A DNA stretch of 41,891 nucleotides from an uncultured Caulobacteraceae bacterium (lineage in GTDB: Bacteria > Pseudomonadota > Alphaproteobacteria > Caulobacterales > Caulobacteraceae), in contig CAIYVC010000068.1 in NCBI GenBank assembly GCA_903929535.1, positions 1 to 41,891 of the forward strand, given 5' to 3'. The notes under the pieces are model-generated. The model was not told the DNA's origin, ran no database searches, and saw only the letters and a list, made by a program, of their open reading frames with translations. Shown here piece after piece: positions 8,472 through 16,411 of this stretch (positions are counted from its first letter, which is position 1; every line of letters begins with the position of its first letter). The translations under genes and the position numbers were made by a program.

Positions 8472-9908
8472 GTGAACACTACAGACGTCGAGGCGCCGCG
8501 CAGCTCAGGCTGGACCTGGCTGACCGATCGCAAGGCGGCCTTGGCTCAGGTTGTCACGGTGATCGTGCCCCTGGCCGTATGGTTCGCCCCCGTGGGCGCG
8601 GCCCCGCGAACCCAGCATTCCCTGGCCATCCTCAGCTTCATGATCCTGGCCTGGATTCTTGAGTCGATGGACTACGCGGTCGCCGGGTTGCTGGGCTGCC
8701 TGCTGTTCTGGGCGTTGGGCGTGGCCAAGTTCGATCAGGCCTTCAGCGGCTTCGTCGATCCCACCACCTGGTTCATGTTCGCGGCCCTGCTGATGGGCCA
8801 GATCGCATCCTCCACAACGGTGGCGAAACGCCTGGCCAGCTGGGTCATGCTGCGGGTGGGCGGGACCTATTCACGGGTGCTGCTGGGGCTGATCGTCACC
8901 AACTTCCTGCTCACCTTCATCATCCCGTCAGGCACGGTGAGGCTGGTGGTGATGGCCACGATCGCTCTGGGGCTGGTGGAAAGCTTCGGGGTCGAAAAGG
9001 GCTCCAACATCGGGCGCGGCATGTTCCTGATCCTGACCTACGCCTCGGTGTTCTTCGACAAGTTCATCGTGGCCGGCGCCAGTTCGATCACGGGGCGGGG
9101 TCTGATCGAGAAGTTCGGCGGCGTGAGCATTTCCTGGAGCCAGTGGTTCCTGGCTTTCCTGCCCCTGTCGCTAGCCACCATCTTCGCCTGCTGGCGGCTG
9201 ACCTTGTGGCTGTTTCCGCCCGAGACCGTCAGGCAGGAGGGCGGCGCCGACTACATCCGGCGCCAGGCGGCCGAGATCGGTCCGTGGACGCCCATCGATA
9301 TCCGCGCCGCCGTGCTCTTGGGCGGAGCGGTGTTGCTGTGGCTGACTGACTTCCTGCACCATCTGCAGCCCAGCATGGTGGCCCTGGCCGTTGGACTGAT
9401 CGCGCTGCTGCCGCGGGTCAATGTGCTGACCATCAAGGACATGAAGCAGACCAACTATCTGCCGTTCTTCTTCGTCGGCGCTTCGATCAGCATGGGGGCG
9501 GTGCTCTCAGCGACCGGGGCTCTGAACCTGCTGACAGTGTTCTTGTTTTCGTGGATGGCGCCCTTCATGGCTCATCCGTTCGCGTCCACCGGCGTCCTGT
9601 ATTGGTCGGCCTTCCTGTACCATTTCTTCCTGGCCAGCGAGATTTCGATGATGACGACCTCGGTGCCGCCCCTGATGGCTTTCGCCAAGTCGCACGGCTT
9701 CAGTCCCACGGTCCTGGGGATGGTGTGGGTCTTCGCCGCCGGCGGGAAGCTGTTCGCATACCAATCGGCGGTGTCGATCATCGGCTACTCCTACGGCTAC
9801 TTCCGCGCCATTGACCTGATCAAGATGGGCCTGTTGCTGACGGTGTTCGAGTTCCTCCTACTTGTGGTGGCCGTGCCGTTCTACTGGCCCCTGATCGGCA
9901 TTCACTGA
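8472..9908 (+). CDS. Anion permease of the SLC13/DASS type
   Basis: A polytopic membrane protein of about 478 aa with roughly 11-12 hydrophobic segments, resembling sodium:dicarboxylate (DASS/SLC13) or related ion-transporter permeases. Conserved-looking stretches are FVDPTTWFMFAALL, TFIIPSGTVRLVVM and a second-half helix with FFFVGASISMGAVL. GTG 8472 is chosen because GGAGG lies 6 nt upstream; a TTG directly before it (8469) is also in frame. It is 48 nt after the Rieske gene in the same operon. It most likely brings the aromatic carboxylate across the inner membrane. The family call is good, the substrate is inferred from context. Confidence 0.78.
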   Translation: MNTTDVEAPRSSGWTWLTDRKAALAQVVTVIVPLAVWFAPVGAAPRTQHSLAILSFMILAWILESMDYAVAGLLGCLLFWALGVAKFDQAFSGFVDPTTWFMFAALLMGQIASSTTVAKRLASWVMLRVGGTYSRVLLGLIVTNFLLTFIIPSGTVRLVVMATIALGLVESFGVEKGSNIGRGMFLILTYASVFFDKFIVAGASSITGRGLIEKFGGVSISWSQWFLAFLPLSLATIFACWRLTLWLFPPETVRQEGGADYIRRQAAEIGPWTPIDIRAAVLLGGAVLLWLTDFLHHLQPSMVALAVGLIALLPRVNVLTIKDMKQTNYLPFFFVGASISMGAVLSATGALNLLTVFLFSWMAPFMAHPFASTGVLYWSAFLYHFFLASEISMMTTSVPPLMAFAKSHGFSPTVLGMVWVFAAGGKLFAYQSAVSIIGYSYGYFRAIDLIKMGLLLTVFEFLLLVVAVPFYWPLIGIH

Positions 9909-9960
9909 CGCACGGCGCCGGGCGGCCATGCCGCAGAGGGCTCGCGAGTGTGACTTATTA

Positions 9961-9975
9961 ATTAGGGCCCAAACT
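9961..9975 (+). promoter_or_regulatory. Shared 15-bp operator-like site, copy 2
   Basis: ATTAGGGCCCAAACT matches the minus-strand site at 6004-6018 at 13 of 15 positions and the site at 10101-10115 at 12 of 15. It lies 140 nt upstream of the third copy, just after the permease gene ends. Confidence 0.5.
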
Positions 9976-10100
9976 TAAATGATGGCGCTGGTTTGCGATA
10001 ACCGCACCGCCTTTGGCATACGCATCCGCGTAAGCGCCTATAAGGGCTCACTATCCGCCGATTTACGGCTGCGCAGTGGAGTGAGGGGATGGTGCTGAAA

Positions 10101-10115
10101 ATTAGGGGCCGAACC
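10101..10115 (+). promoter_or_regulatory. Shared 15-bp operator-like site, copy 3
   Basis: ATTAGGGGCCGAACC ends 2 nt before the -35 box of the TonB-receptor promoter. It agrees with the consensus ATTWGGGSCCRAACY. A protein bound here would touch RNA polymerase at the -35 region and could act either way. Confidence 0.5.
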
Positions 10116-10117
10116 TA

Positions 10118-10146
10118 TTGACAGGTCGCCGCCGCACCGGAATAGT
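10118..10146 (+). promoter_or_regulatory. Sigma-70-like promoter of the TonB-receptor gene
   Basis: A consensus -35 TTGACA (10118-10123), a 17-nt spacer and AATAGT as -10 (10141-10146) predict transcription from about 10153, leaving a leader of some 54 nt before ATG 10207. Confidence 0.6.
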
Positions 10147-10206
10147 CAGCGCCATTGAGCCAAAAAGCCGGGTAGCCGGATCAAAAAGTTTCGGGGAGGA
10201 ATCGGC

Positions 10207-12861
10207 ATGGCCGTTTCGTTTAAGCGCACGCAGCTGATCGGTGGCGTCGCACTGGCAGCGCTCACAGGGTCCAACGCCTGGGCTCAGCAGGCCTCCTCGG
10301 CAAATACCCTCGGCGAGATCGTGGTGACGGCCACGCGCCAGTCCAGCACGGTGAACAGGGTGCCGTTGAGCATCACCGCCGTGACCCAGACGGATATGGA
10401 CAAGGCAGGCTTGAAGAGCCTCGAGGACCTGTCGCGCCAAGTGCCTTCGGTGACGTTCAGGCAAGCTTCGGACGGCGGCCAAAACATCGCCATCCGCGGG
10501 CTTTCATCCGTCTTGGGCGCCCCCACCACGGCTGTCTACATCGACGACACCCCGCTGCAAAAGCGGGACGTGACCGGGGCCTCTACGGGTAACGGCGCGC
10601 CGCTTGCTCCGCTGTTCGATTTGGACCGCGTTGAGGTCCTGCGTGGTCCGCAAGGAACCCTGTTCGGCGGGTCCGCCGAGGGCGGCGCCGTCCGGTTCAT
10701 CACGCCGGCTCCGAGCCTGACCCGATACTCGGCCTATGCGCGGGCTGAAATTTCGCAAACCGAAGGCGGCTCCCCCAGTTACGAGACGGGTCTGGCGGTC
10801 GGCGGCCCTATCATTAAGGACAAGCTCGGCTTTCGTATCAGCGCCTGGGGCCGCAATGACGGCGGCTACATGGACCACGTGTCGCTCTACACGGCCAGAA
10901 CGATCGCCAAGGACACCAACAACACTGTAAACGGCGCCGTTCGGGCGGCCCTGGCTTGGGCCCCGATCGATAATCTGCTCATCACGCCCGCCTTCTATTG
11001 GACGCAAAAGCACGATTCCGACTCGAACGTATTTTCGGAAAAAATCCCGGCCTACACCACCAACTCGGGCTACTTCACGAATAAGGGCACCATCAACGGC
11101 GTCGCCTATTCTTTCCCGGTCACCTTCTTCCAAGGCGGCACCTACGGGCCGTTCAATCAGTTTGGTCCGTTCAAAAACCCATCCAATCTCTACATCAACA
11201 CGACCGGCAACGAATATGCGGCCTTGGCGCCGCGCACCCAGTCGATCGCGTTGCCGACCCTCACCGTCGACTACAACTTCCATGACATTGCGGTGAAATC
11301 GATCACGTCGGTTCTGCGCGATACCACTGCCGGCTATGCCAACCCCGGCAGCTTCGGCCTGCGCACGGCTGTGCTGCCGATCACCACCAGCTCCACGTTC
11401 GTGACAGCGCCTGTTGGAGGAACCTCGGTTCCGGGCGGCGTCGGCGCCGAGCCGGTGTTCTTCCCCGGCTTCCCGACGACCTACAATGAGCTGCACTACG
11501 ATCAGGTCCGTCAGGCCGAAACCGAAGAACTGCGCTTCTCCTCAGCGCCGGGCGGCCGGCTGACCTGGGTGGCCGGACTCTACGCGTCGGACTCCATCAC
11601 TCACTCCGGCAGCTTCACGACGGCCAGTGAGGATCAGCTCTTCACCTATCTGCGCGGCTTCGACGAGTCCTGGCTGCTCGGCAATACCTACTTCGCGAAC
11701 GGGGACTATTCGGCGCGCTTCATCCACATCCGGGAATCCGATTTGGCCGCCTTCGGTGAGGCCAACTATATGCTCACCAGCAAGCTGAAGCTGACCGCCG
11801 GTCTGCGCGTCACGCGCAACTCCATCTTCTACTTCCAGGAGACCGGCAGCGCCGTGGCCGGCGCCCCTCCCGGCTTCGTGGGCAAGGCCCCTGGCACGGT
11901 CACCAACATCGCCTGCGGCCTCAATCCGGTCAGCTGTAACTCAGCCACCTTCCACCCCTTCCCCAACCAGCCGGGCGACAACCCCTATACGATCTTCTCC
12001 GGCGCCCAGACCTCGACTCCGGTCAATCCGAAGTTCGGCATCAACTACCAGCTTACCGAAACCAATCTGCTCTACTTCACCGCGTCCAAGGGTTTCCGGG
12101 CGGGCGGTCTGAACGCGCCGGCCTCACCCACCGCCTGCGCTCCCGATCTCGCCGCCCTGGGCCTGACGGGTGTCGGTACGCCGCTGACCTACCAGCCGGA
12201 CGGTGTCTGGAGCTACGAAGCCGGCGCGAAGCTGAGGTTGCTGGACAACAGGCTGCAGGTGAACTCCAGCGCCTTCTACATCGATTGGAAAAACCCTCAG
12301 GTAAACGTCAAGCTGAAGTGCAACGCCACCTACACCATCAACGGTGGAGATGCGGTCTCCAAAGGCGCCGACATCCAGGCGAAAGGGAAGTTCTTCGGCT
12401 TTACGGTGGGCGCATCGGTTTCCTATACCGACGCTCGCTATACCCAGGCCGTCATCATCCCCGGGATCGCCGGCGCCGCCGCCAGTGTATTCGCGGCAAA
12501 AGGCGAGCCTCTGGGAGCGCCGACCTGGCAATACGCCTTGAACGCGGAATACGACTTCAAGGTGTACAACCGGTGGGATGCTTACATCGTCGGCGACTAT
12601 GAGTTCTCCGGCGCCTACCAGCGCGGCTCCGGCCCAGGCGATGTGGGCTATGACCCGGTCATCTCAAACGGCTCTCCGACCCACTTCGGCGACCTTCGGT
12701 CCGGTGTGCGCGTGAACGGCTCGGATATCTCCCTGTTCGTGAAAAACGTCACCAACTCCCAGGATCGCCTGTTCCAAAGCCACACCGTTGGATCGACGAT
12801 GATCAACTCGACCACCTATCGGCCGAGGGAAATCGGGCTCACGGCGACGTATCGGTACTGA
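10207..12861 (+). CDS. TonB-dependent outer-membrane receptor
   Basis: An 884-aa receptor. It has a Sec signal (cut after SNAWA, residue 26), a TonB box EIVVTA (37-42), a plug domain to about residue 165 with typical LDRVEVLRGPQGTLFG, and a beta-barrel that ends in an aromatic residue (GLTATYRY). Two Cys pairs lie in predicted outer loops (one near CGLNPVSC). Receptors of this type in sphingomonads and Caulobacter import large or scarce organic substrates as well as iron chelates; one is known to carry lignin-derived dimers. Its place between the permease and exported hydrolases suggests it brings in the aromatic substrate. It has its own promoter with two operator-like sites, and the MBL gene follows after 23 nt. 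Confidence 0.93.
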   Translation: MAVSFKRTQLIGGVALAALTGSNAWAQQASSANTLGEIVVTATRQSSTVNRVPLSITAVTQTDMDKAGLKSLEDLSRQVPSVTFRQASDGGQNIAIRGLSSVLGAPTTAVYIDDTPLQKRDVTGASTGNGAPLAPLFDLDRVEVLRGPQGTLFGGSAEGGAVRFITPAPSLTRYSAYARAEISQTEGGSPSYETGLAVGGPIIKDKLGFRISAWGRNDGGYMDHVSLYTARTIAKDTNNTVNGAVRAALAWAPIDNLLITPAFYWTQKHDSDSNVFSEKIPAYTTNSGYFTNKGTINGVAYSFPVTFFQGGTYGPFNQFGPFKNPSNLYINTTGNEYAALAPRTQSIALPTLTVDYNFHDIAVKSITSVLRDTTAGYANPGSFGLRTAVLPITTSSTFVTAPVGGTSVPGGVGAEPVFFPGFPTTYNELHYDQVRQAETEELRFSSAPGGRLTWVAGLYASDSITHSGSFTTASEDQLFTYLRGFDESWLLGNTYFANGDYSARFIHIRESDLAAFGEANYMLTSKLKLTAGLRVTRNSIFYFQETGSAVAGAPPGFVGKAPGTVTNIACGLNPVSCNSATFHPFPNQPGDNPYTIFSGAQTSTPVNPKFGINYQLTETNLLYFTASKGFRAGGLNAPASPTACAPDLAALGLTGVGTPLTYQPDGVWSYEAGAKLRLLDNRLQVNSSAFYIDWKNPQVNVKLKCNATYTINGGDAVSKGADIQAKGKFFGFTVGASVSYTDARYTQAVIIPGIAGAAASVFAAKGEPLGAPTWQYALNAEYDFKVYNRWDAYIVGDYEFSGAYQRGSGPGDVGYDPVISNGSPTHFGDLRSGVRVNGSDISLFVKNVTNSQDRLFQSHTVGSTMINSTTYRPREIGLTATYRY

Positions 12862-12884
12862 CCGGGGTGATTGGGAGTTCGAAT

Positions 12885-13856
12885 ATGAAACGTCGCGGAC
12901 TCGCCTGTTCAGCTGTCGCCCTTCTGGCTGCTAGCGCCCTCGCATCCGGGGCGGCCGCGGCGTCCAACCCGGAAGCCGACGCCCTGATCAAACAGGCGTT
13001 CAACATGGCCGAGCCGCGGTTCGAGCCGGCGTTCGAACGTAACTGCAGCACGGACGCGCCGTTTCCCCTGGCCAACGGGCGCGGCGGGCCCGCCGTGCCG
13101 GCCAAGCTGTTCGACAACTTCTACTATGTGGGCCGCACCGACGTGGGCGCGTGGCTGCTGAAGACGTCGGACGGCCTGGTTGTGATCGACACTCTCTACA
13201 CCCCCGAGGAGGCCGAAAAGACGATCATCGCCGGCATCCGCAAGCTCGGCTTCGACCCGGCCCAGATCAAGCTCGTCCTGATCACCCACGGCCATACCGA
13301 TCACGCCGGCGGGTGGAAGTACTTCAACCAAAAGGGCATCAAGGTGATGCTGGGCGAAGTGGACTGGGGCCTGCTTGGCGGCGCTCCGGGCCCGGATAAC
13401 ATCCTGCGCGACGGGCAGGTGCTGAAGGTCGGCGACACCAGCATCACGGCGGTGTTCACCCCGGGCCATACGCCGGGCACCTTCACCTACCTGTTCCCCG
13501 TGTTCGAGCGCGGCCAGAAGCACATGGCCGCCCTGACGGGCGGCGTGGGCCCGCGGGGCGGGATTCCCGTGCACCAGGGCTCGATCGCCGGGATGGAGCA
13601 TCTGCTGGAGCTGGGACGGGGCGTCGGCCTGGATGTGCTGTTCCTGCCGCATGAAGCGTTCGAGGATCCGATGGGTATGCAGGCGATCCTGGACGCCCCG
13701 ACCCGCAAGCCCGGGACCCCCAACACCTTCATCCTCGGTCAGGATCGGCTGCAGAACTACGGCCGCATGCTTGAGACCTGCTGGAAAGCCCGGATCGCCC
13801 TCCTGCAGGCCAGTCGCGGCGAGGTCGGCAGAGGCGCCGGCGCGCCTGCGCCCTGA
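12885..13856 (+). CDS. Exported MBL-fold hydrolase, subclass B3-like
   Basis: A 323-aa metallo-beta-lactamase-fold protein. Metal ligands are H135, H137, D139 and H140 in HGHTDHAGG and H195 in PGHTPGT. The run NFYYVGRTDVGAWLLKTSDG and the spacing resemble B3 metallo-beta-lactamases. The N-terminus MKRRGLACSAVALLA is a signal peptide, probably cut after AAAA near residue 26. ATG 12885 has GGGAG 7 nt upstream; an in-frame GTG at 12867 is possible but has a poorer context. It is cotranscribed with the TonB receptor (23-nt gap). A hydrolase acting on the imported compound in the periplasm is more likely than antibiotic resistance, but the latter cannot be excluded. Confidence 0.85.
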   Translation: MKRRGLACSAVALLAASALASGAAAASNPEADALIKQAFNMAEPRFEPAFERNCSTDAPFPLANGRGGPAVPAKLFDNFYYVGRTDVGAWLLKTSDGLVVIDTLYTPEEAEKTIIAGIRKLGFDPAQIKLVLITHGHTDHAGGWKYFNQKGIKVMLGEVDWGLLGGAPGPDNILRDGQVLKVGDTSITAVFTPGHTPGTFTYLFPVFERGQKHMAALTGGVGPRGGIPVHQGSIAGMEHLLELGRGVGLDVLFLPHEAFEDPMGMQAILDAPTRKPGTPNTFILGQDRLQNYGRMLETCWKARIALLQASRGEVGRGAGAPAP

Positions 13857-14035
13857 ACCGTTTGCCGAAGTCACCGACCTAGGAAACCTGGCCCGGCTTT
13901 AAGCCATAACCTCTCTGCCATTCCCTCGTTGCGGAGCCTGTTCAATGCGTTCATTTCTGGCCAGGCGCCACCCCGAGAACCCCTTAGCCTCCGAAGCAAA
14001 ATCGGGAGCGGACTTCGCGGGGGCTTGGATCATTC

Positions 14036-14058
14036 ATCCACGCTGAGATCAGGTGGAT
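14036..14058. promoter_or_regulatory. Small inverted repeat before the MarR gene
   Basis: ATCCAC (14036-14041) and GTGGAT (14053-14058) face each other across 11 nt, ending 17 nt before the MarR start. It could be an autoregulatory site. It does not match the 15-bp site found elsewhere, and a 6-bp arm can arise by chance. Confidence 0.25.
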
Positions 14059-14075
14059 AGCGATGGAATGATTAT

Positions 14076-14633
14076 ATGAAAAAGCCTTCGAATGTTGAAG
14101 AGTTCAGAAATGAAAGCCCTTCGTCGTCGAAGAAGAGCAATGCACAAGAAAGTGTGCGGAGCGAATTGACGGACAGCATCGCCTATGGACTGAGAAGTAC
14201 TTACAAATGCTTCGCTCAATCGCTGCAGCCGCTTCTAGAAGAGAATAAAATATCCATAGGAATGTGGTATTACTTACGGGTGATGTGGGAAGAAGACGGG
14301 CTGACCCAGGCGCAGATCAGTGAGCGGGTCGGACTGGTGGCGCCCACCACGGTGGAGCAGTTGAAGAACATGGAAGCCCGTGGGCTGATCGAGCGTCGCC
14401 GCAGCACCGACGATCGGCGCAAAATCCACGTCTTCCTGACCGCCGAGGGCAAGATGCTCAAGGATAAGCTCTTTCCTTTCGTCGCCTACATCAACGCCGT
14501 TGCTCTGGAGGGCCTGAGCCCCGGCGAGGTCGGCTTTCTGCGACTGGTGTTGCAGCGGGTGAAGCAGAACCTGACGCGCCAGATCGAGGAAGCGTCGACG
14601 AACTTCAGGGCTAGCGGCGACATCGGCGTCTGA
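14076..14633 (+). CDS. MarR-family transcriptional regulator
   Basis: A 185-aa regulator with the winged helix-turn-helix of the MarR family: helices over LTQAQISERVGLVAPTTVEQL (about 76-96) and a wing with RRRSTDDRRKIHVF (107-120). The first 30 residues are a polar Ser/Lys/Glu-rich extension encoded by DNA of lower GC than its surroundings. MarR proteins commonly repress aromatic-degradation genes and let go when a phenolic or carboxylate ligand binds. It is the only regulator in the catabolic region, so it is the best candidate to bind the 15-bp sites at 6004, 9961 and 10101. The ribosome site is weak (GGA 8 nt before ATG). Confidence 0.9.
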   Translation: MKKPSNVEEFRNESPSSSKKSNAQESVRSELTDSIAYGLRSTYKCFAQSLQPLLEENKISIGMWYYLRVMWEEDGLTQAQISERVGLVAPTTVEQLKNMEARGLIERRRSTDDRRKIHVFLTAEGKMLKDKLFPFVAYINAVALEGLSPGEVGFLRLVLQRVKQNLTRQIEEASTNFRASGDIGV

Positions 14634-14707
14634 CGGGGGTTCCCTCGCGCGGCGCATAGGTACGGGAAGGCTGGGATTTTATGAGCGGCGTTGCTCAGGG
14701 GCGGACA

Positions 14708-15493
14708 ATGGGGCGCAAGATAATCGGCGGCGTGGCGGCATGCCTGGCGGCGGTCGCCGCGTTCGGCGCGGCGGCGGCCTCGGACCCCGACGAGGACCGC
14801 GTCTCCGAACTGGTGATCGCCAATCACGTTTTGGCGGATCAGGGCGTACTGGACGGCTTCGGCCACATCACGGTTCGGTCGGCCAAGAACCCGGACCACT
14901 ACTTCATGGCCGTGTCCCGCGCGCCGGCGATCGTGAAGCGGGCCGACATCGTGGAATTCGACGACAAGGACGGCGCTCCGGTGAAGCCGGAAAGCCGGGC
15001 GCTCTACAGCGAGCGTTTCATCCATGGCCAGATCTATCGGGCGCGGCCGGATGTGCAGTCGGTGATCCATGCGCACACCCCGGAGGTGCTGCCGTTTGGG
15101 GTGACCAAGACGCCGTTCCGTCCAGTGATCCACGTGGCCTATTTCATGGGCTTCGATCCTGTCCCCGTCTTCGAGATCCGTGACGCGGACGGCGAGGATA
15201 ACAAGATGCTGGTCAACAACCCCAAGACCGGCGACGCCCTTGCCAAGGTTCTGGGCCAGCGATCCGTGGTCCTGATGCGGGGCCACGGCATGACGGTGGT
15301 GGGCGGCTCCATCCAAGAGGTCGTGTTTCGCGGCGTCTACACCAAGGTGAACGCCCAGGTGGAACTTGAAGCCCTGAGGCTGGGGCCTCCGATTTTCTTG
15401 AACAAATTTGAAGTGGGCCGCTCAGAGCGGATCGTCCGTCAATGGGAAGCGTGGGCCGTCAAGGTCGATCCCGGATACAAGATGCTTCAATAG
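14708..15493 (+). CDS. Exported class II aldolase/adducin-family protein, third copy
   Basis: A protein of 261 aa from ATG 14708, which has AGGGG 6 nt upstream; an in-frame ATG at 14681 would add nine residues before the signal peptide. The signal peptide MGRKIIGGVAACLAAVAAFG is of the Sec type, with a cut near AAA/S. The aldolase-type residues remain: Glu 102 (YSERFIHG), His 121 and 123 (HAHT) and His 193 (RGHG), numbered from 14708. It is the third such paralogue in 15 kb and lies just after the MarR gene. Likely a metal-dependent lyase or decarboxylase in the periplasm; the substrate is unknown. Confidence 0.83.
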   Translation: MGRKIIGGVAACLAAVAAFGAAAASDPDEDRVSELVIANHVLADQGVLDGFGHITVRSAKNPDHYFMAVSRAPAIVKRADIVEFDDKDGAPVKPESRALYSERFIHGQIYRARPDVQSVIHAHTPEVLPFGVTKTPFRPVIHVAYFMGFDPVPVFEIRDADGEDNKMLVNNPKTGDALAKVLGQRSVVLMRGHGMTVVGGSIQEVVFRGVYTKVNAQVELEALRLGPPIFLNKFEVGRSERIVRQWEAWAVKVDPGYKMLQ

Positions 15494-15550
15494 GAAGTTC
15501 TAATAGTCGAAAATACTGAATATGCCCGTTAACAACATCTACCTAGAGAG

Positions 15551-16411
15551 ATGAGCATGGCCCAGGAAAAGCAAGGCATACATTCTGGTCTTTTCAAGTT
15601 GCGCCGGGCCCGTATTCGCAAAGCAGCGAGTATCGTGGGCGCAAGCTGGGTTTTGGCCTTCCCGGCGTTGTCCGCCCCCAAGGCGCCCGCCAGCCTGCCC
15701 GATTGGGGCGGGGCGTGGGAGAATGCGGGCGCGCCCGACAATCTGGACCTGTTCGACGGCCAGACCGCCGATCCTCCCGGCTGCCGCGCCACGACACAGC
15801 CCTGCCGTTCTCACCCGCCGCTGACGGCGGCCTGGGAGCTGAAATATCGCTCTCAACTCGACAAGACGGCCGGCGGGCGGCTGCAGCCGCCATCGGCCAG
15901 CTGCATGCCGCGGGGACCGCCGGCGGACATGCGGACGACCAACGACGTCGAATTCGTGCTCCGGCCCGAGGAGGTGTGGATTTTCATCGAAAACACGCCT
16001 CTGCCTCGGCGCGTCTTCACCGATGGGCGTCCGCACTACAGCGGCCGCGAGGCCTATCCCACCTATGCCGGGGACTCGATCGGTCACTGGGAGGGCGACA
16101 CCCTCGTGGTCGAGACGATCAATATCAAGGCCAACCAGATCATCGACAGGTCGGGTCTGGAGTTGGGTGCGCAGGCCAAGCTCGTCGAACGAATTCGGCG
16201 TCTCGACAAGGACACGATGGAGGATCTGTTCACGGTAACGGACCCTGAGCTGCTGACGAAGCCCTGGGTCGTTCGCCGCCTCTACAAGCATCAGCCGCAG
16301 ATCTTCGACTTCGCGTGCGCTGAGAACAACCGGAACAAGGTCAATGCCGACGGCTCAACCGACATCCGGGGCGCCGACGGCAAGGTGCTCAGCTCGGGGA
16401 TCGAGAAATGA
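15551..16411 (+). CDS. Exported protein with FTDGRPH and GDSIGHWEGDTLVVET motifs
   Basis: A 286-aa protein with a basic N-terminus (FKLRRARIRKAA), a hydrophobic stretch and a likely signal cut after ALSA near residue 42. Around residues 155-190 it has FTDGRPH and then GDSIGHWEGDTLVVET, a pattern recalled from a widespread family of exported proteins of unknown function found in Acidobacteria and Proteobacteria. It contains four Cys in the first half. Its stop overlaps the start of a smaller paralogue by 4 nt. The place beside exported aldolase-like and MBL proteins hints at a shared periplasmic job. Function is not known. Confidence 0.78.
   Translation: MSMAQEKQGIHSGLFKLRRARIRKAASIVGASWVLAFPALSAPKAPASLPDWGGAWENAGAPDNLDLFDGQTADPPGCRATTQPCRSHPPLTAAWELKYRSQLDKTAGGRLQPPSASCMPRGPPADMRTTNDVEFVLRPEEVWIFIENTPLPRRVFTDGRPHYSGREAYPTYAGDSIGHWEGDTLVVETINIKANQIIDRSGLELGAQAKLVERIRRLDKDTMEDLFTVTDPELLTKPWVVRRLYKHQPQIFDFACAENNRNKVNADGSTDIRGADGKVLSSGIEK

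Larger units (their letters stand above)
9909..10206. other. Control region before the TonB-receptor gene
   Basis: No gene is seen in these 298 nt. The stretch holds two copies of the shared operator-like site (9961-9975 and 10101-10115, 140 nt apart) and a strong sigma-70-like promoter (10118-10146). The two operator copies could allow binding at a distance. Confidence 0.6.

Noticed and set aside
12885-13856. Reading the MBL protein as a true B3 beta-lactamase resistance gene
   Set aside because: The metal motif fits the fold, but the gene is cotranscribed with a TonB receptor in a catabolic locus and no other resistance genes are near; activity cannot be told from sequence.
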